Part shown: positions 43,006 to 52,722 of the stretch, piece after piece
How the letters are laid out: each line of letters begins with the position of its first letter
Position numbering within the stretch: position 1 is the first letter of the stretch
Source of the DNA: Mucilaginibacter flavidus
Lineage (GTDB): Bacteria > Bacteroidota > Bacteroidia > Sphingobacteriales > Sphingobacteriaceae
Assembly (NCBI RefSeq): GCF_024055575.1
Contig: NZ_JAMXOE010000001.1
Location: 124,001-188,000 of the forward strand
Length of the DNA stretch: 64,000 bases
Direction: 5' to 3'
Made by a program: the position numbers and the translations under genes
Notes under the pieces: model-generated
Told to the model about the DNA's origin: nothing
Databases searched by the model: none
What the model saw: only the letters and a program-made list of their open reading frames with translations

Positions 43006-45099
43006 GTGAAGCTGCTCATCCCTGATAAATTTATCCCGGCGATTTATTGTTGGCTGGCATTGACTTTCTGTGTTTTTAGCGCATGCAATAACAGCCAAAA
43101 ACAAACGGAAGCCGAAAAGCAAATAGATCTATTAGCTCCCACCGACAGGTTATCAATAGTAGCCCGCGAAAAAATGCTACCCTATGCCGATTCGGTATAC
43201 CGCGCGCAAAAACACAAAACCCCGTATCTTAAAGCCGGCCGTTTAATGGCTTATTCAAACTACTACGATTTAAAAGCTCAATATGCCCAATCAACCCCAT
43301 ATGTTGATTCAGCCATTGCAATAATTGCAAACCAGGACTTAACAGACAGCACGTGGACCAATTACTATTTTGCGGCCAATATCCATAAAGCTGTATTGCT
43401 GTTTAAAACCGGGCATTATTCATCAGCTATCAATATCTACTCCGATATAAAAGGCCTGGCAGACAGGCCGGGAAATAAATGCAGGATTGGGTATAAACTT
43501 GATAATAATATCGGCCTTATATTATATAAGCAGCAAAAGTTTGACGAGGCCAGGCGGTATTTCATGCTTGCTTATAACGAATTGAAGGAATGTTCGGCCG
43601 ATAAATATGTGGCCGGTTATGAACAGCAATTCCTGGATAATGTTGGTTTGTGCTTTGTTAAACAGGAGAATGCCGATAGTGCACTTGCATATTACCGAAG
43701 GGCACTGCATGTAACAATTGCCGACTCCGATAAATTTAGCCGCGATGCAGTGCAAAACAATGTCTCAAAACAGGTAAGCAGGGGCGTCATTATCACAAAT
43801 ATGGCCCAGGTATTTGTTAAACAAAATAAGCTTGACAGCGCCGAAATGTTTATCAAGAAAAATATTGTTATCAATGCGCTCACCTTTAAAAACGAAATCA
43901 AATATGCGCAACTGTCGCAATTGTACCTGGCCGACCTTTTTGACTTAAGGAAGCAGTACCCAAAAATGAAGGAAACCCTGGCCAGCCTTAGAAAAAGCCT
44001 TGATACAATCCATAATGATGAAGTTGAGCTGGGCTGGCGAAAATCTATGGCTGTTTACGCCGGTAAAAATAACCTGCCGCTGGAGGAGTTGAAATTCAAC
44101 AACAGGTACCTTGCATTTAAAGATTCGCTTAACGAAGCCCGCTTAGCCAACACGGCATCAGACATTTCTAAAGAACTAAAAGCCAAAGGGCAGCAAATGG
44201 ATATCATTTTGCTGCAAAAGGATAATGAACTTAGCCATCTGTACTTATGGATAACAATAGCACTTTCAGTAATGGCCCTGGCTATAGTGGCTTTAGTGTA
44301 TTATTATTATCGCAAAGGCAAAAAGAAGAATGATGCATTGAGCCTGCTGAACAGTGAAGTAAGCGAGCAAAACGATAAACTTGAATTTGCAATGGTTGAG
44401 CTTGAAAAAAGCAATACCGATAAGGAACGTATTTTAAGAGTAGTGGCGCATGACCTGCGCGACCCAATAGGTGGCGTTGCCAGCCTGGTAGACACCATCC
44501 TTAATGATGATTTGCCCGAAGAGGATGAAAAGCAGAGCCTGCGGCTGATTGAAAAATCGCTTGGTAATTCGCTAACCCTGATTAATGAGTTGCTGGTGCT
44601 TGATTTTGGGGCTGAGCAAATTAAGTTACATAAAGAACCGGTGGATATTAACGAAACAGTTATACAATGCACAGCATTAATGCAATTAATTGCCGATAAG
44701 AAACATCAACAGTTAAAATTCACTCCATTGCCTGAGCCGTTAACAGTACGCATCGACAAAAAGAAGATTGAGAGAACTATTAATAACCTTGTTGGCAACG
44801 CCATTAAATTTAGCCCGGCCGGCGAAAAAATCAGCATAAACCTTCAACAAAAAAACAATGCAGTAATAATTTCCGTGGTCGATAACGGCATAGGTATACC
44901 GCCGGAAATGCTGGGCGAACTGTTTAATAAATTTGGCAACACCAGGCGAATGGGAACTGCCGGCGAAAAATCATTTGGGCTCGGGCTTTCGGTTTGCAAA
45001 CAGATAGTGGAAGCCCACAGCGGCAAAATATGGGTAAAAAGTGAGCCGCAAGCGGGTACGGTTTTTTATGTTGAATTGCCGTTAGGATATGATATTTAG
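43006..45099 (+). CDS. Sensor histidine kinase with TPR-like sensor and possible lipoprotein signal
   Basis: 697 residues from a GTG start. The N-terminus (IYCWLALTFCVFSACNNS) has a lipobox-like LxxC at about Cys27. Residues about 45-390 contain TPR-like helical repeats (LVFDEARRYFMLAYNEL-type, DSALAYYRRALHVTI). A membrane helix at about 410-432 is followed by a coiled coil, HisKA with phospho-His482 (VAHDLRDPIGG) and HATPase_c (NNLVGNAIKFSP, VVDNGIGIPPE, GLGLSVC). The sensor is predicted extracytoplasmic. The 3' end overlaps the convergent LytTR gene by 18 nt. Confidence 0.9.
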   Translation: MKLLIPDKFIPAIYCWLALTFCVFSACNNSQKQTEAEKQIDLLAPTDRLSIVAREKMLPYADSVYRAQKHKTPYLKAGRLMAYSNYYDLKAQYAQSTPYVDSAIAIIANQDLTDSTWTNYYFAANIHKAVLLFKTGHYSSAINIYSDIKGLADRPGNKCRIGYKLDNNIGLILYKQQKFDEARRYFMLAYNELKECSADKYVAGYEQQFLDNVGLCFVKQENADSALAYYRRALHVTIADSDKFSRDAVQNNVSKQVSRGVIITNMAQVFVKQNKLDSAEMFIKKNIVINALTFKNEIKYAQLSQLYLADLFDLRKQYPKMKETLASLRKSLDTIHNDEVELGWRKSMAVYAGKNNLPLEELKFNNRYLAFKDSLNEARLANTASDISKELKAKGQQMDIILLQKDNELSHLYLWITIALSVMALAIVALVYYYYRKGKKKNDALSLLNSEVSEQNDKLEFAMVELEKSNTDKERILRVVAHDLRDPIGGVASLVDTILNDDLPEEDEKQSLRLIEKSLGNSLTLINELLVLDFGAEQIKLHKEPVDINETVIQCTALMQLIADKKHQQLKFTPLPEPLTVRIDKKKIERTINNLVGNAIKFSPAGEKISINLQQKNNAVIISVVDNGIGIPPEMLGELFNKFGNTRRMGTAGEKSFGLGLSVCKQIVEAHSGKIWVKSEPQAGTVFYVELPLGYDI

Positions 45100-45825
45100 C
45101 TGCTGCTTTAAATTTTTTATATAAACATCAGAAATATTGAAGGACTGCCGGGCGGTTATGGCCTCGTTATCCACAATTTTTTCAAGATACCTGGTATGTA
45201 AAACTTCGGCCCGGTTTATCTGCACGAAGCTGGTTTTCAAAGCATCTGGAATAACATACTGCAACGTTTTCTGTAGCGAACTTCGTACCATATAGGTATC
45301 GCCGTTATTGGTGACTATGCTGGTATGATTAGTTTCCGACTTCAGGTAAACTACGTTTTGCCATTCTACACGTACATATTTATTACCCAATTTTACAAAA
45401 AAACTATCAGGTGATGCAGCAGTTTTGGGAGTTTCGGCGACTTGCCCTGCCGAAAAATGGTGAAGCGCGCTCTGGATGCTGATGTACAATGACGCCGGGT
45501 TAAAAGGCTTGGTTAAAAAAGCAGATGGCATAGCTGCAGCGGTTTCGTTCAGGATACCATCGTGCACCGAACTTGTTATAAAAATAAACGGCTTTTTGAG
45601 CATACCACTAATCAGCTTACCCAATTCAATGCCGCTGTTTTTACCGTGAAGATTGATGTCGAGCAATGCGATATCGAAATTATTTGCACGGATTGCAGTT
45701 AAAGCATCGTCTAGGTTACCGGCGCTGCCTGCTATTTTATAACCGAATTGGTTCAGCACGTGTTTTATTTTCTGCATCCAGGTTTCCTCATCCTCAATGA
45801 TTAAAACTGAAATATCGCTTTGCAT
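45082..45825 (-). CDS. LytTR-family response regulator
   Basis: 247 residues. Receiver with Glu11-Asp12 pocket (VLIIEDEE), Asp56 in IALLDINLHG, Ser/Thr in FIFITSS and Lys in FLTKPFNP. A LytTR DNA-binding domain follows at about 145-247 (FVKLGNKYVRVEWQNVVYLKSETNHTSIVT, MVRSSLQKTL, FVQINRAEVLHTRYLEKI). It probably responds to a kinase encoded nearby, the convergent histidine kinase being the obvious candidate though on the other strand. Confidence 0.92.
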   Translation of the reverse strand: MQSDISVLIIEDEETWMQKIKHVLNQFGYKIAGSAGNLDDALTAIRANNFDIALLDINLHGKNSGIELGKLISGMLKKPFIFITSSVHDGILNETAAAMPSAFLTKPFNPASLYISIQSALHHFSAGQVAETPKTAASPDSFFVKLGNKYVRVEWQNVVYLKSETNHTSIVTNNGDTYMVRSSLQKTLQYVIPDALKTSFVQINRAEVLHTRYLEKIVDNEAITARQSFNISDVYIKNLKQQLNIIS

Positions 45826-45858
45826 CGTTAGTCGCTTTCTTAAAAAAGTGGATTTGCT

Positions 45859-45956
45859 TTAGACCCAGGAGGCAAGAACCAAGAGTCGAGATAGGAAAAT
45901 GACAGCTGATGTGTCTTGATTCCTGGCTCTTAATTCTTGACTCTCTTCTTCCTCCA
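45859..45956. repeat. GTCAAGAATCAAGA-type word repeat with inverted arms
   Basis: CAAGAACCAAGAGTCGAGA on the left and TCTTGATTCCTGGCTCTTAA, TTCTTGACTCTC on the right are inverted word arrays. Same family as 60911-60952 and 63884-63917. The rest of the 297-nt gap holds no gene. Confidence 0.7.
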
Positions 45957-46122
45957 AATATATCCAAATTATTTCTACCGCTCAATAAAACCCTTTTATC
46001 ATCAAAAAAAAGCCTTTCGTGTTCATTGGCGAAATTGCTAAGGCGGTATCCGCTAAATTCAAAGCACTTATTAAAAATCACAATAGCCACCGGCAGAAAA
46101 GTTATTATAAATATTTAACCCC

Positions 46123-49100
46123 ATGCAAAAGTTTGACCTACTCCCCCCGGTAAATTCCGGCTTTCAACAAATAATGAAAGTTGCTTCAGGGCGCCTGATT
46201 AAAATAATTACACACCCGCTGCTAACAATTGCGTTGCTGGTATCGGTAACCGCGGAGAATGTTTTTGCACAGGTCCCGTCAATAAGTTATGGCGTCGCAA
46301 AAAATTACCTCGTAAACGCGGCAATTACGCCACTCTCACCAACCAATAACGGTGGCGCAGTGGCGGCGCCCGGTTACAGCAGTAGCCCGGTGAATATATT
46401 TTCGGGCACATCGTACTCAGTTAGTTTTGTACGTGATGCATCCAACAATATATACACGTTTGATTTTTCAGTTTCCAACAACCACAAACTGGTAAAATTA
46501 TCGCCCACGGGCACCAACCCCGTTGAGTTATTGACTTTTTTAGGCAGACCCGAAGATATTGCTATTGACCCCTCAGGGAATGTATTTGCGCTTGATGGTG
46601 CAACCATTTATAAAATTACCCCGGCAGGTGCCGTTAGTACGTTTCAAACCGTTAGTTCGGCCAGTGGTATTGGAATAGATGGAGCCGGTAACGTGTATGT
46701 GGCAAGGTATTCCGGTAGTACAACGTCAATTCTTGAATTCCCTGCTGATGGAGGGAGTAGTATTAGTATCGGTTCGGGCCTTGGTTACATGACTGACGTA
46801 GCGGTTGACGCCGCCGGCAATGTGTATGTTTGTAATGATAACGATGCCTCTATAAAAAAGTTCCCTGCAGATGGCAGCAGCATGATAACTATAGCCTCGG
46901 GCTTTACAAGCTTCAGTACAGCGGATCTGTCACAGATAATTGTCGACCCGGCCGGCAATATCTTTTTCTCGGAAAGGAACGGGTCAAAAGTTTCGGAGAT
47001 TCCGGCAGGCAGCACTACACCTGTAGCGATAGGTTCGGGATTCTTTGCCCCCGAGGGATTAATGTTAGATGCCACAGGCAACCTTTTCGTTATTGACAAT
47101 GGCACCTTAAAGAAATTTAAACCTATAGGCGGCTATTATGTTAGTCCTGCTTTGCCTGCGGGTTTGAGCATTGACCAAACTACCGGGACCATAAGCGGCA
47201 CACCAACTGTGTTAAGCGATGCAACAAACTACACCATTACGGCATCGAACGCAAGTGGCAGCAACAGCGTTACTCTAAGCATAGGAGTTCTTGCCTCGGT
47301 ATCGACAGATGCTAATTTAACCGGGTTAACAATAAGTCCCGGAAGCTTTTCTCCGGCTTTTGATAAGGCGACGTTTTTGTATACAATGGATGTCCCCTAC
47401 AGCACAACCAGCATAACCTTAACGCCAACCCTTGAGGATCCTAATGCTACGGTTCAAATATATGCGCACTTTGTAACAAGTGGCACACCATCATTAGATA
47501 TACCATTGGCGCCAGGCACAAATACAGCTTCAGTACTAGTTTTTGCCCAGGACGGAACCACCAAAAATGTTTACAGAGTAGCGGTTACCAGGGCAGCCGG
47601 AAGTACAGTGGCCGATTTAAGCAATCTTACCACTTCTGCAAATTCATTTACTCCGGCCTTTGATGTTAACACCACCAGCTACAATGCTTCAGTGCCAAAT
47701 GACTCGCTTACTACTACAATAACACCAACCGTTGCAGATGCCAGCGCAATAATAAAGGTACGTGTTAATGCAGGCAGTTATAAACTTATAAGCAGCGGCA
47801 GCACGTCAGACCCGCTTGCACTAAATGCAGGCGATAATACAATTGACGTGCAGGTAACTGCCCAGGACGGTACAACTACAAAAACTTACACTATAACAGT
47901 TAACCGGGCGCTTGCTACAAATAACGTGTTAACCACGCTTAAGTACTATCCCGGCATATCGCAAACCCAGGTGAGCGGACCTGACTACAAGGACTTCTCT
48001 GCAACAGTGGCCAATACTTTTACGTCAATTACTGCAACCCCTACAACGCAGGCCGCTACAGCTACCGTTAAAATAAATGGAACGACTGTAGCCTCGGGCG
48101 CCACCTCCACCCCCATAGCGCTGAACGTTGGCCTTAACACCATTACTACGGTTGTAACGGCCCAGGATGGAACAACAAAAACCTATAAGTTAACCATAAG
48201 GCGCCAGTCGTCGGCATTGTTAACCGACCTTAGCTACAGCCCCCCAATTGTACAAACACAGGTAACGGGCCCTAATTACAAGGATTTCACTGCTACAGTG
48301 CCTAACAAATACAGCTACATTTTAGTAACCCCTACTGCTGCCGATGCAGGGGCGACTATAAAGGTTAACGGTACGATAGTACCATCAGGTGTCAGATCAG
48401 CCCAAATCCCGTTGGTGGCCGGGCCCAATACTATTAATACAGTGGTAACCGCTGCCGATGGCTTAAGTTCAAAAACATACAGCCTGGTGGTAACAAGACT
48501 GCCATCGAGTTTATTAACAACGCTTAAATATTACCCTCAGCTCGCACAAACGCTGGTATCAGGTTCTAACTACGCTGATTACACAGCTACTGTAGCCAAC
48601 ACCTATACAACGGTTAAGGTAACCCCAACCGCACAAGGGGCAGGCGCAACCATTAAGGTCAATGGGACTACTGTGGCATCTGGTTCAGATTCGGGCCCTA
48701 TATCACTTGATGTCGGCTCAAACCTGATTACTACCGTGGTGACCGCAAGCGATGGCTCGTCGACCACCACCTACACGTTAACCATAACCAGGCAACCTGT
48801 GCCTCCGGTTGCTGTGGTTATGCAATATCAGCCTCAGGAATCGCCGATCACTAACACCGCAATTGTTGTTCACCAGAACGTATCGCCAAATGGCGACGGG
48901 AATAGCGATGCCCTGGTTATTGAAGGTATCGCGGCCCACCCTGATAACAAGCTGCAGATCATGAGCCGAAGCGGCGCATTGGTTTATGAGGCTAAAGGTT
49001 ATGACAATGCTACTAAAGTATTTGACGGACACTCCAGCACCAACGGTAAATTACAGCAGCCCGGTACTTATTTCTACTCTTTGGAATATAAAGACGGAAA

Positions 49101-49143
49101 TGAAACTAAACACAAAACCGGCTTTATTGTACTGAAGTACTAG
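46123..49143 (+). CDS. Large surface protein: NHL repeats, Ig-like, five cadherin-like domains, T9SS CHU_C sorting domain
   Basis: 1006 residues. A start at Met18 (46174, MKVASGRLIKIITH) gives a cleaner signal peptide ending VFAQ. NHL-type repeats at about 95-340 (IAIDPSGNVFALD, VAVDAAGNVYVCND), a He_PIG-like domain (LPAGLSIDQTTGTISGTPT), five cadherin-like beta-sandwich repeats near 396, 495, 599, 696 and 794 (e.g. LTTLKYYPGISQTQVSG), and a C-terminal CHU_C domain (VSPNGDGNSDALVIEGI..., ending IVLKY) that marks type IX secretion. Likely a surface adhesin or matrix protein. Confidence 0.9.
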   Translation: MQKFDLLPPVNSGFQQIMKVASGRLIKIITHPLLTIALLVSVTAENVFAQVPSISYGVAKNYLVNAAITPLSPTNNGGAVAAPGYSSSPVNIFSGTSYSVSFVRDASNNIYTFDFSVSNNHKLVKLSPTGTNPVELLTFLGRPEDIAIDPSGNVFALDGATIYKITPAGAVSTFQTVSSASGIGIDGAGNVYVARYSGSTTSILEFPADGGSSISIGSGLGYMTDVAVDAAGNVYVCNDNDASIKKFPADGSSMITIASGFTSFSTADLSQIIVDPAGNIFFSERNGSKVSEIPAGSTTPVAIGSGFFAPEGLMLDATGNLFVIDNGTLKKFKPIGGYYVSPALPAGLSIDQTTGTISGTPTVLSDATNYTITASNASGSNSVTLSIGVLASVSTDANLTGLTISPGSFSPAFDKATFLYTMDVPYSTTSITLTPTLEDPNATVQIYAHFVTSGTPSLDIPLAPGTNTASVLVFAQDGTTKNVYRVAVTRAAGSTVADLSNLTTSANSFTPAFDVNTTSYNASVPNDSLTTTITPTVADASAIIKVRVNAGSYKLISSGSTSDPLALNAGDNTIDVQVTAQDGTTTKTYTITVNRALATNNVLTTLKYYPGISQTQVSGPDYKDFSATVANTFTSITATPTTQAATATVKINGTTVASGATSTPIALNVGLNTITTVVTAQDGTTKTYKLTIRRQSSALLTDLSYSPPIVQTQVTGPNYKDFTATVPNKYSYILVTPTAADAGATIKVNGTIVPSGVRSAQIPLVAGPNTINTVVTAADGLSSKTYSLVVTRLPSSLLTTLKYYPQLAQTLVSGSNYADYTATVANTYTTVKVTPTAQGAGATIKVNGTTVASGSDSGPISLDVGSNLITTVVTASDGSSTTTYTLTITRQPVPPVAVVMQYQPQESPITNTAIVVHQNVSPNGDGNSDALVIEGIAAHPDNKLQIMSRSGALVYEAKGYDNATKVFDGHSSTNGKLQQPGTYFYSLEYKDGNETKHKTGFIVLKY

Positions 49144-49170
49144 ATCCGAAAAGTCCTTCAGCATAAACGA

Positions 49171-49201
49171 AAAAGCAAGGGTTGTAGCTCTTGCTTTTTT
49201 T
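49171..49201 (+). terminator. Rho-independent terminator of the adhesin gene
   Basis: AAAAGCAAGG pairs with CTCTTGCTTT around GTTGTAG, followed by TTTTT. It lies 27 nt after the stop codon. Confidence 0.75.
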
Positions 49202-49319
49202 GTGTTCTTTATTCTATCGTTGCTCGCTTTAGAAACATTGCCTTGCCAAAACCCACCACAAATTCTTCGTCAAAAACCCAAAAAAATGCCAAAAGAAATT
49301 ATCTTTATCGCTAAAAATA

Positions 49320-51071
49320 ATGCGCATCGGGAGAATTATTTTTTTCTGCTTTTTTTTAATGCAGGCATTATATGCCGATGCGCAGGTTTTTGACACCCTA
49401 AAAAGTATTCCACCAAAAAACCGCGCGTCGCAGGCACTTGCAATTTACAAAGCCAACTATCGCCATATTGATTCGGCAATTGCATTTAAAAAGATCGACG
49501 AACTCACAAAGATTGCAGCGGAACTAAACGACAAAGCACTCGCTCTTGCGGTGTTTGATTGCAAAGCCGACTATTACTCGGTGAATTATGGCTTTAACCC
49601 GCATAGCCTTTATTATTACCAGAAAGCCATTGACCAGGCAATAGCCGAAGGGCTGACGGTTGAAACCGGCATATACATATTTAAAAAAGGGCAGTATTAC
49701 AACACGTTTGAAATGTATGTACCTGCCTGCCAGCTGTATTTGAAAGCCTATGACATATTTAAAAGCGCCGGCCCCGAAAATATTCCCGGCTACGCTACCA
49801 ACCTGAATAGGATAGCTGATTTTTATTATGCGCTGGGTGATCTTGAGTCGTCGAGGCGCTTTTTACTGGAGGCGCTTGACTCGCCGGACGTACAGTCGCG
49901 CGATAAAATAAATATGATTAACACTGTAGGTATGATATACCGCAGCACCGGGAAGTATGATGATGCGCTGCACTATTTTAACACAGCGCTTCAGCTTGCC
50001 AAAAAAAGTAAAGATTCGGTATGGGTAGCCATAGCTATCGGCAATATTGGGTCGGTTTATTTTATGCAGAAAAAATATGATATCGCCTTGCCTTACATTA
50101 AAACAGATTACGAGCAATCGGTTAAATTTGGTGAAAAGGGTAATGGCGCAATTGCACTTGTGCGCATCGCTACGATTACTGCTGACAGAAAAAGCTATGC
50201 TGCTGCGTTAAAGCAGATTGATACCGCCGAAAAAATATTTAACATCCACCCTAAAAGTACCCTAAAGTATCGGATAGATATGTATGGGTTAAAAGCTGAT
50301 ATTTTTGAAAAAATGAACAAACCTGCCGAAGCTCTCCGCTACCGTAAAATTTATGATGCGGCAAGTGACAGCCTGGCCCGAATAAACGATGTACTTTCGG
50401 TTGAGCGTACAAAGCTTAAATGGGAAAACGATAAGCAGCAACTTAAGGTACAACAATTAAACGCCCGTGCGCGAACCGAGCGGATTAAACGCAACGCGCT
50501 TGCAGGGGTATTATTTTTGCTGATAGTTATTTCTTTTTTAATTTATAATCGCCAAAAACTCGTCATCAGACGGGATAAAGCAGTGCTTGAAAAACAGGAA
50601 GTAGCCCTCCAGCTGGAAACCTCGCGCGCCGATGCGGAACGCAACAATGCAAAACTGGCCCTTTTAGATTTTACCGACCAATTGCGTGTTAAAAACGACA
50701 TCATTGAAAATTTTAAGGCTGAGCTGGATATGATGCAACGGCAAACCGACCCGTTGTACATGTACCGGGCAAATCAGCTAACCGATATGATGAATGCCCA
50801 CATCATGACGGATAAATCGTGGCACGAGTTCAAAACATTGTTTGAAAAAGTACACCCCAGTTTTTTCAAAATTTTGACCGTTCGTTTTCCCGACCTGACG
50901 GAAACCGATATGCGCTTGCTCTCATTGGTAAAACTAAAGCTTAACAACCGCGAAATGGCGGGCATGTTGGGCATTACCATTGAAGGGGTGAAAAAATCAA
51001 AACAGCGCCTGAGAAAAAAAATAGGCTCGTCAGAAGAAGGTAGCATAGAAACGCTTATGGCAGAGATATAA
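49320..51071 (+). CDS. TPR protein with membrane helix, coiled coil and C-terminal HTH (two-component-like regulator)
   Basis: 583 residues. Signal-like N-terminus ending ALYADAQ, TPR repeats at about 60-330 (LGDLESSRRFLLEALD, TGKYDDALHYFNTALQLAKK), a transmembrane helix at about 391-409 (NALAGVLFLLIVISFLIYN), a long coiled coil, then a C-terminal HTH with LTETDMRLLSLVKLKLNNRE and MLGITIEGVKKSKQRLRKK, a LuxR-like winged pattern. The layout matches exported-sensor/DNA-binding one-protein regulators of Bacteroidota. Target genes unknown; the T9SS adhesin gene is directly upstream. Confidence 0.87.
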   Translation: MRIGRIIFFCFFLMQALYADAQVFDTLKSIPPKNRASQALAIYKANYRHIDSAIAFKKIDELTKIAAELNDKALALAVFDCKADYYSVNYGFNPHSLYYYQKAIDQAIAEGLTVETGIYIFKKGQYYNTFEMYVPACQLYLKAYDIFKSAGPENIPGYATNLNRIADFYYALGDLESSRRFLLEALDSPDVQSRDKINMINTVGMIYRSTGKYDDALHYFNTALQLAKKSKDSVWVAIAIGNIGSVYFMQKKYDIALPYIKTDYEQSVKFGEKGNGAIALVRIATITADRKSYAAALKQIDTAEKIFNIHPKSTLKYRIDMYGLKADIFEKMNKPAEALRYRKIYDAASDSLARINDVLSVERTKLKWENDKQQLKVQQLNARARTERIKRNALAGVLFLLIVISFLIYNRQKLVIRRDKAVLEKQEVALQLETSRADAERNNAKLALLDFTDQLRVKNDIIENFKAELDMMQRQTDPLYMYRANQLTDMMNAHIMTDKSWHEFKTLFEKVHPSFFKILTVRFPDLTETDMRLLSLVKLKLNNREMAGMLGITIEGVKKSKQRLRKKIGSSEEGSIETLMAEI

Positions 51072-51245
51072 AAATGCGGTTGCTTTAATACCGGCCTCAA
51101 TGCCATTTGAATTTCGTGCCTTCCCCGGCCTTTAATCTCCCTCTAATTAAATACTGAAATTTGTCCATCCAATTGTCCACCCCTCCGGCATCGAAAAAAT
51201 TGCGGTAACATTTTATTTTCGTTAATCCAAATTAAACCTTTGATA

Positions 51246-51476
51246 ATGAAACCCGTACGTGGGCCTGCTTTTAAACTCATACTTGCAGTGCTGCTATTGG
51301 CCGCGTTAATAATTTGTGTGATAATTTATTATAACCGGCGCATCGCAATGATAGCGCATAAGCTAAAGCAAACGTCAGTGTTGATAGACCGCTACAATCT
51401 AAAAGGCGATAGCCTCATTATGACCCATACGGCCTGTACTAACACCTACAGCTACAAATTAAAAAAGGTAAATTGA
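51246..51476 (+). CDS. Small single-pass membrane protein (76 aa)
   Basis: Start taken at ATG 51246 (MKPVRGPAFKLILAVLLL); the frame is open from a TTG two codons earlier. One membrane helix (residues about 9-30) and a short soluble tail with HTACTNTYSYKLKKVN. No homologue recognised. Confidence 0.6.
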   Translation: MKPVRGPAFKLILAVLLLAALIICVIIYYNRRIAMIAHKLKQTSVLIDRYNLKGDSLIMTHTACTNTYSYKLKKVN

Positions 51477-51576
51477 TATTGGGTTGGCAGGCGCGATGCA
51501 TAATAAGTTGCTGTAAAGATCGCCCGTAGATTTAACTCACCTGACTATCGCATCGCCCGGTCACCCTCTATTTTAC

Positions 51577-51626
51577 AAACAAAAAGGGAAAGAAAAGCAA
51601 ATTTTCCTTCCCCCTTTTTGTTTTTC
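51577..51626. terminator. Bidirectional terminator between convergent genes
   Basis: AAACAAAAAGGGAAAGAAAA and TTTTCCTTCCCCCTTTTTGT are near-perfect inverted arms around GCAAA, with T-runs on both strands. It lies 100 nt after the plus-strand gene and 9 nt from the stop of the minus-strand gene. Confidence 0.8.
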
Positions 51627-51634
51627 AGCAAGTA

Positions 51635-52342
51635 CTATCCTACAAAACAGTAGCTGCACTTATGCTCCTGCGCACGGCCAACGGCCCATACGCCTGATGG
51701 GGCCACCATTACGCCGGGCAACAGGGCTCTTAGCCATTCACTTTTTACCTCGGCAGGGTCAAGGTTCATTTTTTGGGCCATTACTGCGGTCATTACGGTT
51801 ACGGCAACATCGCACACGCAAAACATTACGCCATCAGCTTGCAACTGGTTTATGCCGATTTCAACTTCACCTATTCCTGGTATTTTAAAGTCGCCTTTGG
51901 CGGGCTGCCAGTAGGGGTTGCGCTGGGCGGTAGCGTTGGTGGTGGGGTCGTCTATTTTAAAGGCGGTACCCAGGTTGTATTTTTTCCAGATGCTGCTGTC
52001 AAAAGCAAACGGGATGGCGTTATGCCGTAATACCACCACCACACCACAGTCAGACGCGGGCGTACCAGTTTTTGAATTGGTTATTAAAAACACGCGCGGC
52101 CATGCAAAGGGCATCATGCCTTCGGGATGGGTGGCATCATAAACAATACGGTGCGAGCCTTTTAGTTTGCTAAACCACTCGTCGGGGGTGAGGTCGCCGG
52201 TACTTTTATTGGCGGGTGGTGCTGCTGTTTCGGCATTTAAACCGAGCGGTAGTACTGCTGCCATGCCCAGCGCAGCAGCGCCGGCGGCGAGTGTGCCGAT
52301 GAAACCACGGCGGGGTGTAAGGTGTTTGTTGTTGCTTTCCAT
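51635..52342 (-). CDS. Tat-exported protein of unknown function with C-terminal CxxC
   Basis: 235 residues. Twin-arginine signal (TPRRGFIGTLAAGAAALGM) with the RR motif at about residues 11-12. The mature part has an alpha/beta pattern (FLITNSKTGTPASDCGVVVVLRHNAIPFAF, GIGEVEIGINQLQADGVMFCVCDVAVTVM) reminiscent of DsrE-like folds, and ends in HKCSYCFVG. A metal or thiol role for the CxxC is inference. It is exported folded, so a cofactor is plausible. Confidence 0.8.
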   Translation of the reverse strand: MESNNKHLTPRRGFIGTLAAGAAALGMAAVLPLGLNAETAAPPANKSTGDLTPDEWFSKLKGSHRIVYDATHPEGMMPFAWPRVFLITNSKTGTPASDCGVVVVLRHNAIPFAFDSSIWKKYNLGTAFKIDDPTTNATAQRNPYWQPAKGDFKIPGIGEVEIGINQLQADGVMFCVCDVAVTVMTAVMAQKMNLDPAEVKSEWLRALLPGVMVAPSGVWAVGRAQEHKCSYCFVG

Positions 52343-52450
52343 TTTCGTGAGGTTTTTAGATAAATGATTGGTTATGTTAAAGTTATTTGATTAGGATGGG
52401 ATTTGCAACAGCGCAGGCGGCGTTACCCTGTTATTATTGAAAATGCCAAA

Positions 52451-52550
52451 CGTCCCGAGGGGACGAAAAAAGGCCGCATTTGCGTTCCAGAGGAACGCCT
52501 CGTCGGTAGAAATGCAAATTCAATATGAGTTTTACGTTCCGTAGGAACGT
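52451..52550. repeat. Three short palindromes of one type
   Basis: CGTCCCGAGGGGACG (52451-52465), GCGTTCCAGAGGAACGC (52482-52498) and ACGTTCCGTAGGAACGT (52534-52550), all of the form GTYCC-nn(n)-GGRAC. GCATTT/AAATGC arms surround the middle one. They occupy the 380-nt gap upstream of 52723, which holds nothing else recognised. Confidence 0.75.
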
Positions 52551-52722
52551 TTCGTGCTATCGAAGACGCTTTTTACGACCTGCTTTGACCGCATTTTAGA
52601 CAATCGATTTTATGGGTTAACTTAAATCTCTGACGGACCCTTTGGAGACAAAAAATGGTCCCCTATCATGACACCGCTGCAGGAGATAAAAATTCCGTAC
52701 ATTTAATATTTTTAGGGAACAT

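Noticed and set aside
51240..51476. TTG start for the small membrane protein
   Set aside because: An ATG lies two codons downstream and needs no rare start codon.
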